From contig JAHEYQ010000012.1 in the NCBI GenBank assembly GCA_023251515.1, forward strand, positions 7,970-71,969: a DNA stretch of 64,000 bases, in the 5' to 3' direction. Every line of letters begins with the position of its first letter. The first letter of the stretch is position 1. Below the pieces are notes generated by a model. It was given only the letters and a program-made list of their open reading frames with translations, was not told the DNA's origin and ran no database searches. Shown here piece by piece: positions 1 to 8,605 of the stretch. The translations under genes were made by a program, and so were the position numbers. The DNA comes from Bacteroidales bacterium (GTDB lineage Bacteria > Bacteroidota > Bacteroidia > Bacteroidales > JACABE01).

Positions 1-1189
1 TATCAGCTTTAATTGTAATTTCCTTACTGATTTCGTTAATCAGATTGATTCTTTTTAATTGAGCTTTTTCACTAACAATATCATAAATTGCATTTACCAA
101 TTGAAAGAAATTAATTTCACTAGGATTGTTTTTTATTTTACCAGTTTGAGATCTTGCCCATGATAAAAGATTGTCAATCAATTCATAAGTTTTTAATGAT
201 GATTGATAAATCATTTCCGAAAACTCTTTTACCTGAGTACTATCCATATTTTCTTCAAAAGTAAGCATTTCCGATAATCCAATTATACTTGTAAAAGGAC
301 TTCTCAAATCATGTGCAATTATTGAGAAAAATTTATCTTTAGTTGCATTCAACTCTCTTAATTGCTTTTCAGAATCTTTTAATTCTAATTCAGCTTTCAT
401 TTGTTGTGTAATATCTTCATACACAGCTGCAAACTGTCCGTATTTTGGTGAAAATGCAGAGATATTCAGGTGTTTATTCAAACTTTTTGAGAAATATTGC
501 ATTTTTTGCTTTTCCCCTGTTAATGCAACTTTCAAATACTTTTCGTATTGAGATGAGGTAATTTCCGGAAATTTTTCTTTAAATGAATATCCGATTAAAT
601 CTTCTTTTTTATTTCCAGTAATTTCTTCAAACGCTTGATTTACAGAGATTATTTTAAAATCATATTCGCTATTGTCACTATTATAAACTACTTGATTAAC
701 TGAAAAACCATTCATCATATTGTCGAAAAGCAAACGATAATTCTGTTCGCTTTCTTTTAAAGCAATTGCTTTCAATTGATGTTCAAGAACTTCTTGTTGT
801 AAATGAGTTTTTGTGTGAACCAAATCCAAATGTATTTTTACTCTGGCAAGCAATTCAGCTTTATCAAATGGTTTAACAATATAGTCAACAGCACCCAAAT
901 CGAATGCATGTACAATATTGTCTTTATCTCCTAATCCGGTAATGAATATAATAGGAATTTCAGTTAAAATTTCATTTTCTTTAATCTTTTTGCAGAGTTG
1001 AAATCCATTACTATCCGGTAAAACAACATCAAGCATTATTAAATCAAATTTTATCTGACCCAATAATATCCATGCTTCATCTGCATCAAAAGCAGAAATT
1101 GAATTTATATTATTTTCATTTAAAATTGTAGAAATAAAATGATTAATAGTTTTACTGTCATCTACAATTAAAACATTTGATTCTTGCAT
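1..1189 (-). CDS. Response regulator-PAS-histidine kinase, 3' end cut by the window edge
   Basis: A partial gene: 396 codons from the ATG at 1189, with no stop before the window edge. Residues 1-120 are a complete receiver domain with the acidic pair D10/D11, phospho-acceptor D54 (LIMLDVVLPD), T84 and K106 (VKPF). A PAS-like segment follows at about 145-265, then a HisKA helix with the autophosphorylated histidine H293 (SIIAHDLRSPF). The ATP-binding domain should lie beyond the window. There is no membrane segment, so it is probably a soluble kinase that receives a phosphoryl group from another protein and passes on its own. The order (receiver first, kinase after) differs from the usual hybrid kinases, which carry the receiver at the C-terminus. 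Confidence 0.9.
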   Translation of the reverse strand, partial: MQESNVLIVDDSKTINHFISTILNENNINSISAFDADEAWILLGQIKFDLIMLDVVLPDSNGFQLCKKIKENEILTEIPIIFITGLGDKDNIVHAFDLGAVDYIVKPFDKAELLARVKIHLDLVHTKTHLQQEVLEHQLKAIALKESEQNYRLLFDNMMNGFSVNQVVYNSDNSEYDFKIISVNQAFEEITGNKKEDLIGYSFKEKFPEITSSQYEKYLKVALTGEKQKMQYFSKSLNKHLNISAFSPKYGQFAAVYEDITQQMKAELELKDSEKQLRELNATKDKFFSIIAHDLRSPFTSIIGLSEMLTFEENMDSTQVKEFSEMIYQSSLKTYELIDNLLSWARSQTGKIKNNPSEINFFQLVNAIYDIVSEKAQLKRINLINEISKEITIKAD

Positions 1190-1327
1190 AATCTTATTTT
1201 TATTTAAAATATTGATTTTACGAAATTAACACATTTTTTTAAAATATAAGTAATGAATGTGAAATTTTCTGTGAAATTTTTCTATGTAATATTATTGAAC
1301 AATTAATTTAATAAACAAGCTTTTAAA

Positions 1328-2134
1328 TTAATTTTTAATAAACTTAAAAACACTTGTTTTGTTAGCAGTTTTTATTTTTCCAAAATAAATACCCTCTTTA
1401 AATAATTTGATATTCAGTGATTCATAGAAAGGATTTAATTTTGTTTCATGTATTTTTTCACCAGAAATCGTATAAATTTCTATTTGTGTTTCTTCATTTA
1501 TTGCAGTTTTGAAAAATACTTTATCTGAAGATGGATTTGGATATACACCGATAATCGAGTTTGTAAATTGTTTTTCAATACCGGTAAAAGGATTAAAAGT
1601 AACCCTTAAACTATCCATCACCACTGGTGTAATTGGTTTGTTATTTGAGTTAACAGGTACAGCTCCAATGGTTTGAACTATAGAAAAATTTGAAATAACA
1701 ATTCCGAAAACCGGATGTGCAGATGTATAAGGAGGTTTATTAAAATCTAAGTAGGTATTATTTACCAAATTTATAAAAAACTGACTGCCACCGGTATTCG
1801 GTCCGCTGTTTGCCATCGATATCGTTTTTTGTACATTGCTCAATGTGCTGTCAAATTCATCCGGAATAGTATAACCTGGACCACCATATCCTGTTCCTAA
1901 TGGATCACCACCTTGAATCATAAAATTATTAATCACTCTATGAAAAATAATTCCATCAAAAAACTTTGAATTTACTAAAGAAATAAAATTTCCAGATGTT
2001 ATTGGTGTGATGCTATCATACATTTTAACAGTAAAATTACCTTTTGTAGTGTAAAATGTAATCTCTGTCTGAGAATTAACGTTGTAATACCCTATAAATA
2101 AAAGCAATACAATGCTGATAATTTTCTTTTTCAT
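1328..2134 (-). CDS. Secreted cyclophilin-type peptidyl-prolyl isomerase with T9SS sorting domain
   Basis: 268 residues. An N-terminal signal peptide (about 1-22) precedes a cyclophilin domain at about 25-185. The catalytic and substrate-binding motifs are present: FHRVINNFMIQGGDP with the active arginine, and NTGGSQFFIN. The domain should catalyse cis-trans isomerisation of X-Pro bonds. Residues about 195-268 form a type A type-IX-secretion sorting domain (GVYPNPSSDKVFF at its start, GIYFGKI near the end). This predicts export through the outer membrane and cell-surface attachment or release, rather than the periplasmic location usual for such isomerases. It has its own promoter. An AT-rich 11-bp inverted repeat (1301-1311/1323-1333) overlaps the stop but lacks a clear U-run, so it is only a weak terminator candidate. 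Confidence 0.93.
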   Translation of the reverse strand: MKKKIISIVLLLFIGYYNVNSQTEITFYTTKGNFTVKMYDSITPITSGNFISLVNSKFFDGIIFHRVINNFMIQGGDPLGTGYGGPGYTIPDEFDSTLSNVQKTISMANSGPNTGGSQFFINLVNNTYLDFNKPPYTSAHPVFGIVISNFSIVQTIGAVPVNSNNKPITPVVMDSLRVTFNPFTGIEKQFTNSIIGVYPNPSSDKVFFKTAINEETQIEIYTISGEKIHETKLNPFYESLNIKLFKEGIYFGKIKTANKTSVFKFIKN

Positions 2135-2157
2135 GATAATTATTTAATTATTTATTA

Positions 2158-2187
2158 CAAAATTACAAACTTATTGACAAAAAACAA
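2158..2187 (-). promoter_or_regulatory. Promoter of the cyclophilin gene
   Basis: On the minus strand TAATTTTG (2158-2165) fits the Bacteroidota -7 consensus TAnnTTTG. A TTG (2185-2187) lies 19 bases further up as a partial -33 element. Transcription would start around 2152, giving a leader of about 18 bases. Confidence 0.5.
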
Positions 2188-2196
2188 CACTAAATA

Positions 2197-2228
2197 AAAA
2201 AACCTGACAATTTTTGTCAGGTTTTTTT
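2197..2228 (-). terminator. Rho-independent terminator of the prolyl oligopeptidase gene
   Basis: An AACCTGACAA/TTGTCAGGTT hairpin with flanking A and T runs, about 20 bases past the stop of the minus-strand gene ending at 2248. The structure is symmetric, but only the minus strand has a gene running into it. Confidence 0.8.
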
Positions 2229-2247
2229 ATTTAAAATATTGTAAGAA

Positions 2248-4434
2248 TTATCTGGCAGGAACAATTCCTGGTGTTGAAATTTTATTTTGATCAGGATTCA
2301 TATTAATTAAGGGTTTATCACATTTTAAATTAAATGGAATATTTAAATTGTAAAATGTAAAAGCCCATATATCAGCTGCTTCTTCAATAACTTTTGAAGT
2401 TGGTTTTCCTGCACCATGTCCTGCTTTTGAGTCAATTCGGATTAAAACAGGATTTTTTCCTTTTTGATTTTCCTGTAATGTGGAAATAAATTTAAATGAA
2501 TGTGCAGGTACAACTCTATCGTCATGATCGGCTGTAGTTACTAGTGTTGCAGGATATTGTACACCTTTTTTTATGTTATGTAATGGAGAATAATTATAAA
2601 GGTAGTGAAATTCTGCCTTATTTTCACTGCTTCCATAATCTGTAACCCATGCCCATCCAATTGTAAATTTGTGAAATCTAAGCATGTCCAAAACACCTAC
2701 CGCTGGTAATGCAACTTTAAATAAATCAGGGCGTTGTGTCATACAAGCGCCTACAAGTAAACCTCCGTTCGATCCTCCCATTATTGCTAATTTTGATGGA
2801 TTTGTATATTTATTTTTAATTAAATACTCAGCTGCTGCAATAAAATCGTTAAATGTATTTTGTTTTTGGAGTTTAGTGCCAGATTTATGCCATTCACTTC
2901 CATATTCACCTCCACCTCTGATGTTTGCAACTGCATAAATTCCACCGTTTTCAATAAAAAATAACCTGCTAATACTAAATGCTGGTGTCTGACTAATGTT
3001 AAAACCTCCATAACCATATAATAAAACAGGATTATTTCCATCTAATTTTATTCCTTTTTTGTGAACTAAAAACATTGAAACTCTTTTACCATCTTTACTT
3101 TGATAAAAAACCTGTTCAGTAATTAGATTTTCAACTTTTGATTTTATGTTAGAAATAAAATGTGGTTGATATTCTAAATCGTTGGTGTTTAGTTTATAAA
3201 TATTGCTTGGTGTTGTATATGACGTAAATGCAAAATAAGCTTCATTAAAATGCTTTTTCCCGCTCACGCCGTTTACAGTGCCTATTGCTGGAAGTTTTAT
3301 GTTTTTAATATAGTTTCCATCCATATCATAAACATTAACTAAACTGCTTGCATTGTTCATATATACAACAACTATTTTATCTCCTGCAATGCTTGCAGAT
3401 TTCATAACATCTTCTGATTCATTGATTAGTGTTTTCCAGTTTGATTGTTCAGGATTGTTTAAATCAATACTAATTAATTTGTACTTTTCTGCTTCAAAAT
3501 TTGTTAGTATAATTAAATTGTTATTAATATTTCCAATAACATCAAAATCATAGTCAAAGTTTTTAGTAAGTTCTATGAAATCTTCGTTGTTATTTATGTT
3601 TTTAAATATTAATGAATTACCACTTGTTGATTCTGTTTTGGATATGATTAAAAACTTTTCATCATCAGTTGTAATGGCATTATAGTTTTGCATTGGTGCT
3701 TTTTGATTTTCGTAAATTAATTTATCTTCAGATTGATTTGTATTAATTTTGTGGTAATAAATTTTATGATATTCGTTTTTACCCGATAATTTAGTGCTTT
3801 CGTTTTGTTTGTCGTATCTGCTATAATAAAATCCATTCTCTTTCCATGCAATACTTGAAAATTTTACCCATTCTAATTTATCCATAAGTTTTTCACCATC
3901 AGACTTTATGACATAAATTTCATTCCAGTCGGAACCACTTTTGGCTATTGTGTACGCAATATATTGTGAATTATTTGACAAACTGATATCACTCAGGGCA
4001 ACAGTACCGTCATCAGATAATTTATTGGGGTCGAGCAATATATTATATTCATCCGTATTGGTTTTTTGGATGAAATATGGACTTTGATTTTGAACACCAT
4101 TGTTTTTTGAAAATAAAATAAACTGTTCATTTACAATTGGTAAACCGTATTTTTCGAAATTCCATAAATTTGTCAGACAATTTTTAATTTCATCTTTATA
4201 TGGTATTTGTGATAGATATTTTTGTGTAACTGCATTTTGTTCTTCAACCCATTTTGCTGTTTCTTGTGATTTATCATCTTCAAGCCAACGATAGGGATCA
4301 TCTACTTTTTGACCAAAATAGTTATCAGTTTGTATTATTTTTTTTGTAAGCGGATATTTTATTTGAGCATTAATATTTGTCATGATACAAATTGTTAATA
4401 ACGAAACGATTAATCTTAATTTAATTCTTTTCAT
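2248..4434 (-). CDS. Prolyl oligopeptidase family serine peptidase (S9A)
   Basis: 728 residues, typical of prolyl oligopeptidases plus a signal peptide (about 1-23), so probably periplasmic. The N-terminal half (about 80-440) is the seven-bladed propeller that limits access to small peptides. The C-terminal alpha/beta-hydrolase domain has the nucleophile serine in GGSNGGLL, the aspartate in DHDDRVVP and the histidine in KAGHGAGKP. The enzyme cuts after proline in short peptides. The segment GGGEYGSEWH and the N-terminal DPYRWLED are also characteristic of S9A. It is transcribed alone: it has its own promoter, which overlaps that of the divergent gene at 4510, and a strong terminator. Confidence 0.96.
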   Translation of the reverse strand: MKRIKLRLIVSLLTICIMTNINAQIKYPLTKKIIQTDNYFGQKVDDPYRWLEDDKSQETAKWVEEQNAVTQKYLSQIPYKDEIKNCLTNLWNFEKYGLPIVNEQFILFSKNNGVQNQSPYFIQKTNTDEYNILLDPNKLSDDGTVALSDISLSNNSQYIAYTIAKSGSDWNEIYVIKSDGEKLMDKLEWVKFSSIAWKENGFYYSRYDKQNESTKLSGKNEYHKIYYHKINTNQSEDKLIYENQKAPMQNYNAITTDDEKFLIISKTESTSGNSLIFKNINNNEDFIELTKNFDYDFDVIGNINNNLIILTNFEAEKYKLISIDLNNPEQSNWKTLINESEDVMKSASIAGDKIVVVYMNNASSLVNVYDMDGNYIKNIKLPAIGTVNGVSGKKHFNEAYFAFTSYTTPSNIYKLNTNDLEYQPHFISNIKSKVENLITEQVFYQSKDGKRVSMFLVHKKGIKLDGNNPVLLYGYGGFNISQTPAFSISRLFFIENGGIYAVANIRGGGEYGSEWHKSGTKLQKQNTFNDFIAAAEYLIKNKYTNPSKLAIMGGSNGGLLVGACMTQRPDLFKVALPAVGVLDMLRFHKFTIGWAWVTDYGSSENKAEFHYLYNYSPLHNIKKGVQYPATLVTTADHDDRVVPAHSFKFISTLQENQKGKNPVLIRIDSKAGHGAGKPTSKVIEEAADIWAFTFYNLNIPFNLKCDKPLINMNPDQNKISTPGIVPAR

Positions 4435-4454
4435 TTTTTTGCTTTTTTAATATA

Positions 4455-4481
4455 TTGATTGAATAAAAAATTTTACTTTTG
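4455..4481 (+). promoter_or_regulatory. Promoter of the YD-repeat gene
   Basis: TACTTTTG (4474-4481) matches TAnnTTTG. The nearest TTG upstream (4455-4457) is 16 bases away, a little short of the usual spacing. Start of transcription would be near 4486, about 24 bases before the ATG at 4510. It interlocks with the minus-strand promoter at 4487-4518. Confidence 0.45.
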
Positions 4482-4486
4482 AAATA

Positions 4487-4518
4487 CAAAAATACTTAAA
4501 TATTATAACATGGACAAA
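4487..4518 (-). promoter_or_regulatory. Promoter of the prolyl oligopeptidase gene
   Basis: Minus-strand TATTTTTG (4487-4494) with TTTG (4515-4518) 20 bases further up gives a full match to the Bacteroidota promoter. The -33 box lies inside codons 2-3 of the divergent gene at 4510. The leader would be about 48 bases. Confidence 0.6.
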
Positions 4519-5397
4519 CGAATTAAAAGCATTGAGAAATATAGGTTTAACACATATGTTGATGGACAGAATGAAGAAAGTATTGAAGTTAGTGGTGAAA
4601 TAATTTCAAAAACTGAATTTGATAGAAAAGGCAATACAATACTTTCATTAACTTATGATAAACACGGAAATATTGCAGAACATATTGTCTTTAAATATAA
4701 TGAAGATGATTTACTGATTGAAGAATTAATTTATGATGAAGAAGTAGTTGTTGAAAAAAGAAATTTTGAATATAATATTGATAAATTATTATCTCTCGAA
4801 AAAATTTATTATCATGACGATAGCTTTGATTCAATGCATTATTCATATAATGTTAAAAAACAACTTATTGAAAAGAAATTGGTTGATTCTGACAATGAAA
4901 CAGAAACTCTAATTGTTTTTTCGTATGATAATGAAAGTATAATTAGTGAAAGTGAGTATAATTCAGATAATGAATTGTTTGATGAAAAAAACTATACTTA
5001 TGATGAACATAATAATTTAATAAAATTTTCTCATTATAATGCATTAGATGAAGCTACAAAACAGACTGTTTATGAATATGATGAAAAAAATAATAGAACC
5101 AAAACTTTTTATTATGACGATGCCGGAAAATTAATTTCTCGCTCAACTTATAAATATAATGATAAAAATCAGATTGAAACTTTGATTGAGGATTCAACAA
5201 TTCAGAGTTTGACTTACAAATTGTTTTATGACGAAACTGATAAAATGATATTGCAAGAAGAATATAATGACGAAAAAGAACTATTATCAAGTATTAGTTT
5301 TGAATATGATGACAAACAAATTCTCAGACAAATATCCAAAGGTGATGGATATCATAATAATTTTATTATAGAATCGGAGGTTCAATATTATGAATAA
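4510..5397 (+). CDS. YD/RHS-like repeat protein of unknown function
   Basis: 295 residues with no signal peptide or membrane segment. Almost the whole chain is built from tandem units of about 20-22 residues with the pattern Y-x-Y-D-x-x-x-x-L-I-x-x-x-x-Y-D (for example YDEHNNLIKFSHYN and YDEKNNRTKTFYYD). This resembles YD/RHS repeats and the repeat proteins annotated as YwqK-like. Such repeats form extended beta-sheet structures. The protein is very acidic (many D and E). No toxin or core domain follows the repeats, so it is not a complete RHS protein. The function is unknown. It is monocistronic, divergent from the prolyl oligopeptidase gene, and ends in a terminator. Confidence 0.8.
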   Translation: MDKRIKSIEKYRFNTYVDGQNEESIEVSGEIISKTEFDRKGNTILSLTYDKHGNIAEHIVFKYNEDDLLIEELIYDEEVVVEKRNFEYNIDKLLSLEKIYYHDDSFDSMHYSYNVKKQLIEKKLVDSDNETETLIVFSYDNESIISESEYNSDNELFDEKNYTYDEHNNLIKFSHYNALDEATKQTVYEYDEKNNRTKTFYYDDAGKLISRSTYKYNDKNQIETLIEDSTIQSLTYKLFYDETDKMILQEEYNDEKELLSSISFEYDDKQILRQISKGDGYHNNFIIESEVQYYE

Positions 5398-5417
5398 CAG
5401 ATAAAACCTCCTTTTTT
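5376..5417 (+). terminator. Terminator of the YD-repeat gene
   Basis: GGAGGTT (5376-5382) can pair with AACCTCC (5405-5411), followed by six T. The loop is long (22 bases) and the left arm lies inside the coding sequence, overlapping the stop codon region. Confidence 0.5.
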
Positions 5418-5500
5418 ATTTACTCTATTTAGATTTATTCTAAACAATTATTTTTATTTATTGTTATATGGTTTGGTTTCAAACATTAATAATAAATAAA

Positions 5501-6979
5501 ATGAAAAACAGATACTTTTTAATAATTCTTTCTTCGATTATTGTTTTTGCTTTTTTTACAATAAAAGATGTTAAGTCTCAATATGTAGTTAGTTCACAGG
5601 TTGTTGCTATCGGATCAAATCAGATTGATCTTTCAGTTTCAGTTGATTCATCAGCAAATTTGATAAAGTTTGTATTAACAGGTCCTTCAACCAAATGGTT
5701 TGGTATTTCTTATAATACCACATCCATGTCGCCGGGGTCTTATACAATACTTGCAAATATTAATGGTGGAAATCCAGCAGAATATATTATGGTTCAACAT
5801 GCAGCACCTACATTACAGCCAGTTCAAAATTTGCAGAATATAACATCTTCAACTGTATCAGGAAGAAAAACGTTTGTATTTTACAGAAGTATTTCTACTC
5901 CTGATGTAAATGATTTTGCTTTTTCTTACTTGTCAAATAATCTGGATTTTGCATGGGCTTATGGTTTTAATTTAAATTTGTCAACTCATAGTGATAGAGG
6001 AAGTTCTAATTTGAATTTTACCAATCCATGTTTAACTACTTTGCCAACAATACTTCCTGATATAACAATTTGTAACGGTGATAGTGTAATGATATTGGGT
6101 CAATACCGGAAAAATCCAGCGACTTATTCAGTTGTTTATCCCAAACAGTTTGATTGTGATAGTGTTGTTAAACAAAAACTAATTATAATGAACCCAGTTT
6201 CTACTACGCTTAATCAAATTTCAATTTGTAATGGCGATAGTATTATGATTTTTGGTCAATATCGAAAAAACAGTGGAACTTATTATGATACATTACAAAC
6301 AGTTCATTCTTGTGATAGTGTTTTGATTCAGAATCTTATAGTTGGTAATGCAATTGTAAATAATATGCCGGCAATAAATATCTGTTTGGGTGATAGTGCT
6401 TTAATTTTTGGTGTTTATAGATTGATTTCAGGTGTTTTTTCTGACACTTTAAATTCCACGCAAGGATGTGATAGTATTTCTATGGTTCAATTGAATGTTC
6501 AGATTATTGATACAGCAATATTTATTAATTCTGATAGTTTAATTGCCATGCAAGGTGCAGATACATACCAATGGTATAATTGTTCTACAAATCAAATGAT
6601 TTCTGGAGCTACTAATTATTATTACAAAACCAATACAAGCGGTACTTATAAAGTGAAAATAACAATGAATAATTGTGAGTCTTTTTCCTCATGTTATTTG
6701 TTGAATACAACTTCAATAAATAAAATTGAAAATAAGAAATTAGATTTTGAGATAGTTCCAAATCCTGCAAATTCAAAAATTTCAATAAATCAGAATATTG
6801 CTTCAAAAAATGCGATTGTAAGAATAATAGATATTACCGGAAGCATTCTTATGAATCAGCATTTTAAACTTAATTCTATGTCTGAAAGTTTTGATGTTTC
6901 AGCATTGAATAGAGGATTATATTTCGTTAATCTAATATCAGAAAATCAGTCGATTGTAAAGAAGTTAATAATTAAATAG
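5501..6979 (+). CDS. T9SS-exported protein with DOMON-like domain and GDS repeats
   Basis: The start at 5501 is chosen over an in-frame ATG at 5468 because the signal peptide (MKNRYFLIILSSIIVFAFF) begins there; this gives 492 residues. Residues about 30-177 resemble a DOMON domain, a beta-sandwich that binds haem or sugar: FVFYRSISTPD, then FAWAYGFN, then THSDRGSSNLNF. Three tandem repeats of about 52 residues follow (about 188-340). Each opens with I-C-x-G-D-S and ends with CDS before a beta strand, a pattern common in Bacteroidota surface proteins. An Ig-like segment comes next, and a type A T9SS sorting domain (PNPANSKISI) closes the protein at about 407-492. It is likely secreted or surface-anchored. 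Substrate unknown. Confidence 0.85.
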   Translation: MKNRYFLIILSSIIVFAFFTIKDVKSQYVVSSQVVAIGSNQIDLSVSVDSSANLIKFVLTGPSTKWFGISYNTTSMSPGSYTILANINGGNPAEYIMVQHAAPTLQPVQNLQNITSSTVSGRKTFVFYRSISTPDVNDFAFSYLSNNLDFAWAYGFNLNLSTHSDRGSSNLNFTNPCLTTLPTILPDITICNGDSVMILGQYRKNPATYSVVYPKQFDCDSVVKQKLIIMNPVSTTLNQISICNGDSIMIFGQYRKNSGTYYDTLQTVHSCDSVLIQNLIVGNAIVNNMPAINICLGDSALIFGVYRLISGVFSDTLNSTQGCDSISMVQLNVQIIDTAIFINSDSLIAMQGADTYQWYNCSTNQMISGATNYYYKTNTSGTYKVKITMNNCESFSSCYLLNTTSINKIENKKLDFEIVPNPANSKISINQNIASKNAIVRIIDITGSILMNQHFKLNSMSESFDVSALNRGLYFVNLISENQSIVKKLIIK

Positions 6980-7000
6980 TTTAAATGTTTTGTAAATAAT

Positions 7001-7032
7001 AAAAAGAGTCTTAATTTCTAGACTCTTTTTTT
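7001..7032. terminator. Bidirectional terminator between convergent genes
   Basis: AAAAAGAGTC at 7001-7010 pairs with GACTCTTTTT at 7021-7030, with a run of T or A on both sides. It serves the plus-strand gene ending at 6979 and the minus-strand gene ending at 7031, whose stop codon overlaps it. Confidence 0.85.
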
Positions 7033-7927
7033 ATATAAAGAAAAGCGCTACACCGATAACACTAATAATTGCTCCAACAATCTCTTTAATTGTTACTTTC
7101 TGTTTTAAAATAAATACTGCAGGAGGGATTATTAAAACAGGTACAATTGACATAATGGTAGAGGCTATCCCTGCATGTGTGTGTTGTACTGCGAATAATG
7201 ATAAAGAAACACCTAAAAAAGGACCGAATATTGACCCTAAACCAATTCTTTTCATTGCATTTTGGTTTTTTACAGCACTGCCAACATTATTCCATTTTTT
7301 CCAAATTGTAATAAGTATTGAAAATCCAATAATTCCTGTAATAACTCTAATTTGAGTTGCTGCAAAAGCGTTATAATTTCCCATTCCGATTTTGCTAAAA
7401 ACCAAACCTACAGATTGACCGATTGCACCTATAAAAGCAAAAATTAAACCTTTGATAGGGTGGGAGATAGCTAATGATTTTTCACCATTTTTTTTATTAA
7501 GAATTACCAGACTAATTCCACTTAAAGTTAATATCATTCCCAAAATATTAAAAACGCTTAACGTCTCGCCAAGTATTGCCCAACTTATTAATGCTGTCAT
7601 TGGCGGAACTGTTGTCATTATTAGCATAGCAATTCGTGAACCTATAATTGTATATGACTCAAAAAGAAAGAGATCTCCTATCACAAAACCAATAATTCCT
7701 GATATTGAAAGCCATATCCATGCATCTGAACTTGCATCTGTAGGTAATAGATAACCTCTTGTAAAATAAGAGAATATACATAAAAAAATGAATGCTAACA
7801 TTAAACGGATAAGATTAACTGCGATGGAACCTACTTTCAAACTGGCTGATTCAAAAGCCAAGGCAGTTGCTGTCCAGCAGAATGCCGTAAATAATGCAGC
7901 AAATTCGCCCAAATGTGTATTGAACAT
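7031..7927 (-). CDS. EamA/DMT-family transporter
   Basis: 298 residues with ten hydrophobic helices arranged as two repeated EamA halves (about 8-140 and 150-297), the standard fold of drug/metabolite transporters. Each half ends in the typical glycine-rich pair of helices (LGETLSVFNILGMILTLSGI; LKQKVTIKEIVGAIISVIGV). It is an inner-membrane exporter or exchanger of a small metabolite; the substrate cannot be told from sequence. The gene lies 33 bases downstream of the DNA glycosylase gene on the same strand and is probably co-transcribed with it. Confidence 0.92.
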   Translation of the reverse strand: MFNTHLGEFAALFTAFCWTATALAFESASLKVGSIAVNLIRLMLAFIFLCIFSYFTRGYLLPTDASSDAWIWLSISGIIGFVIGDLFLFESYTIIGSRIAMLIMTTVPPMTALISWAILGETLSVFNILGMILTLSGISLVILNKKNGEKSLAISHPIKGLIFAFIGAIGQSVGLVFSKIGMGNYNAFAATQIRVITGIIGFSILITIWKKWNNVGSAVKNQNAMKRIGLGSIFGPFLGVSLSLFAVQHTHAGIASTIMSIVPVLIIPPAVFILKQKVTIKEIVGAIISVIGVALFFI

Positions 7928-7960
7928 ATATTGTAATATTTATTGTTTTTTTGAAATAAT

Positions 7961-8524
7961 TTAAACTTCCAAATGTCTGTAACACATGATAATGTGATCG
8001 TTAACTAATCCAGCTGCTTGCATAAAAGCATAACATATAGTACTTCCTGTAAATTTAAATCCCTTTTTTATTAAATCCTTACTCATTGCATCCGATTCGG
8101 GTGATTTTGCAGGTAATTCGTTTAAGTTTTCGTATCTGTTTCTGATGGTTTTATGATTTACAAATTGCCAAATGTAGTTGTCAAAACTTCCAAATTCGGT
8201 TTGAATTTTTTTGAAAGCAATTGCATTAGTTATTGCAGCTTTTATTTTTAATTTATTTCGTATAATTCCTTCATTTTGTAATAGTTCTGCAATTTTATCT
8301 TCCTCATATAATGCAATTTTGTGATAATTAAAATTGTCGAAGGCTTTTCTAAAGTTTTCTCTTTTATATAGTATTGTTTTCCAACTTAAACCAGCTTGAA
8401 AAGTGTCTAAAAATAAAAATTCAAATAGTTTGTCATCATCATGCAATGCAACACCCCATTCGTTGTCGTGGTAATAATTCATCAATTTATCATCTTTAGT
8501 CCAATTGCATCTTGTTTTTGTCAT
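7961..8524 (-). CDS. tag: DNA-3-methyladenine glycosylase I
   Basis: 187 residues, the standard length of Tag. The enzyme removes 3-methyladenine from alkylated DNA as the first step of base-excision repair. Family landmarks: RCNWTKDDKLMNYYHDNEWG at the N-terminus, FLDTFQAGLSWKTIL, and the C-terminal zinc/structural region ending in HIIMCYRH. It is a cytoplasmic, helix-hairpin-helix-type glycosylase. First gene of a likely two-gene unit with the EamA transporter. Confidence 0.95.
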   Translation of the reverse strand: MTKTRCNWTKDDKLMNYYHDNEWGVALHDDDKLFEFLFLDTFQAGLSWKTILYKRENFRKAFDNFNYHKIALYEEDKIAELLQNEGIIRNKLKIKAAITNAIAFKKIQTEFGSFDNYIWQFVNHKTIRNRYENLNELPAKSPESDAMSKDLIKKGFKFTGSTICYAFMQAAGLVNDHIIMCYRHLEV

Positions 8525-8536
8525 ATTGTTCTTATT

Positions 8537-8590
8537 AAAAAAAGTTATTAAGTTAAATTTCTGATAGAATGTTAACTTAATAACTTTTTT
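8537..8590 (-). terminator. Terminator of the zinc peptidase gene
   Basis: A long stem (AAAAAAGTTATTAAGTTAA at about 8538-8556 pairing with 8572-8590) with A/T runs on both sides, just past the stop of the minus-strand gene at 8606. Confidence 0.75.
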
Positions 8591-8605
8591 AGTATGATAG
8601 AAAAA

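Noticed and set aside
1301..1333. Terminator of the cyclophilin gene
   Set aside because: The 11-bp stem is AT-only, overlaps the stop codon and has no following U-run.
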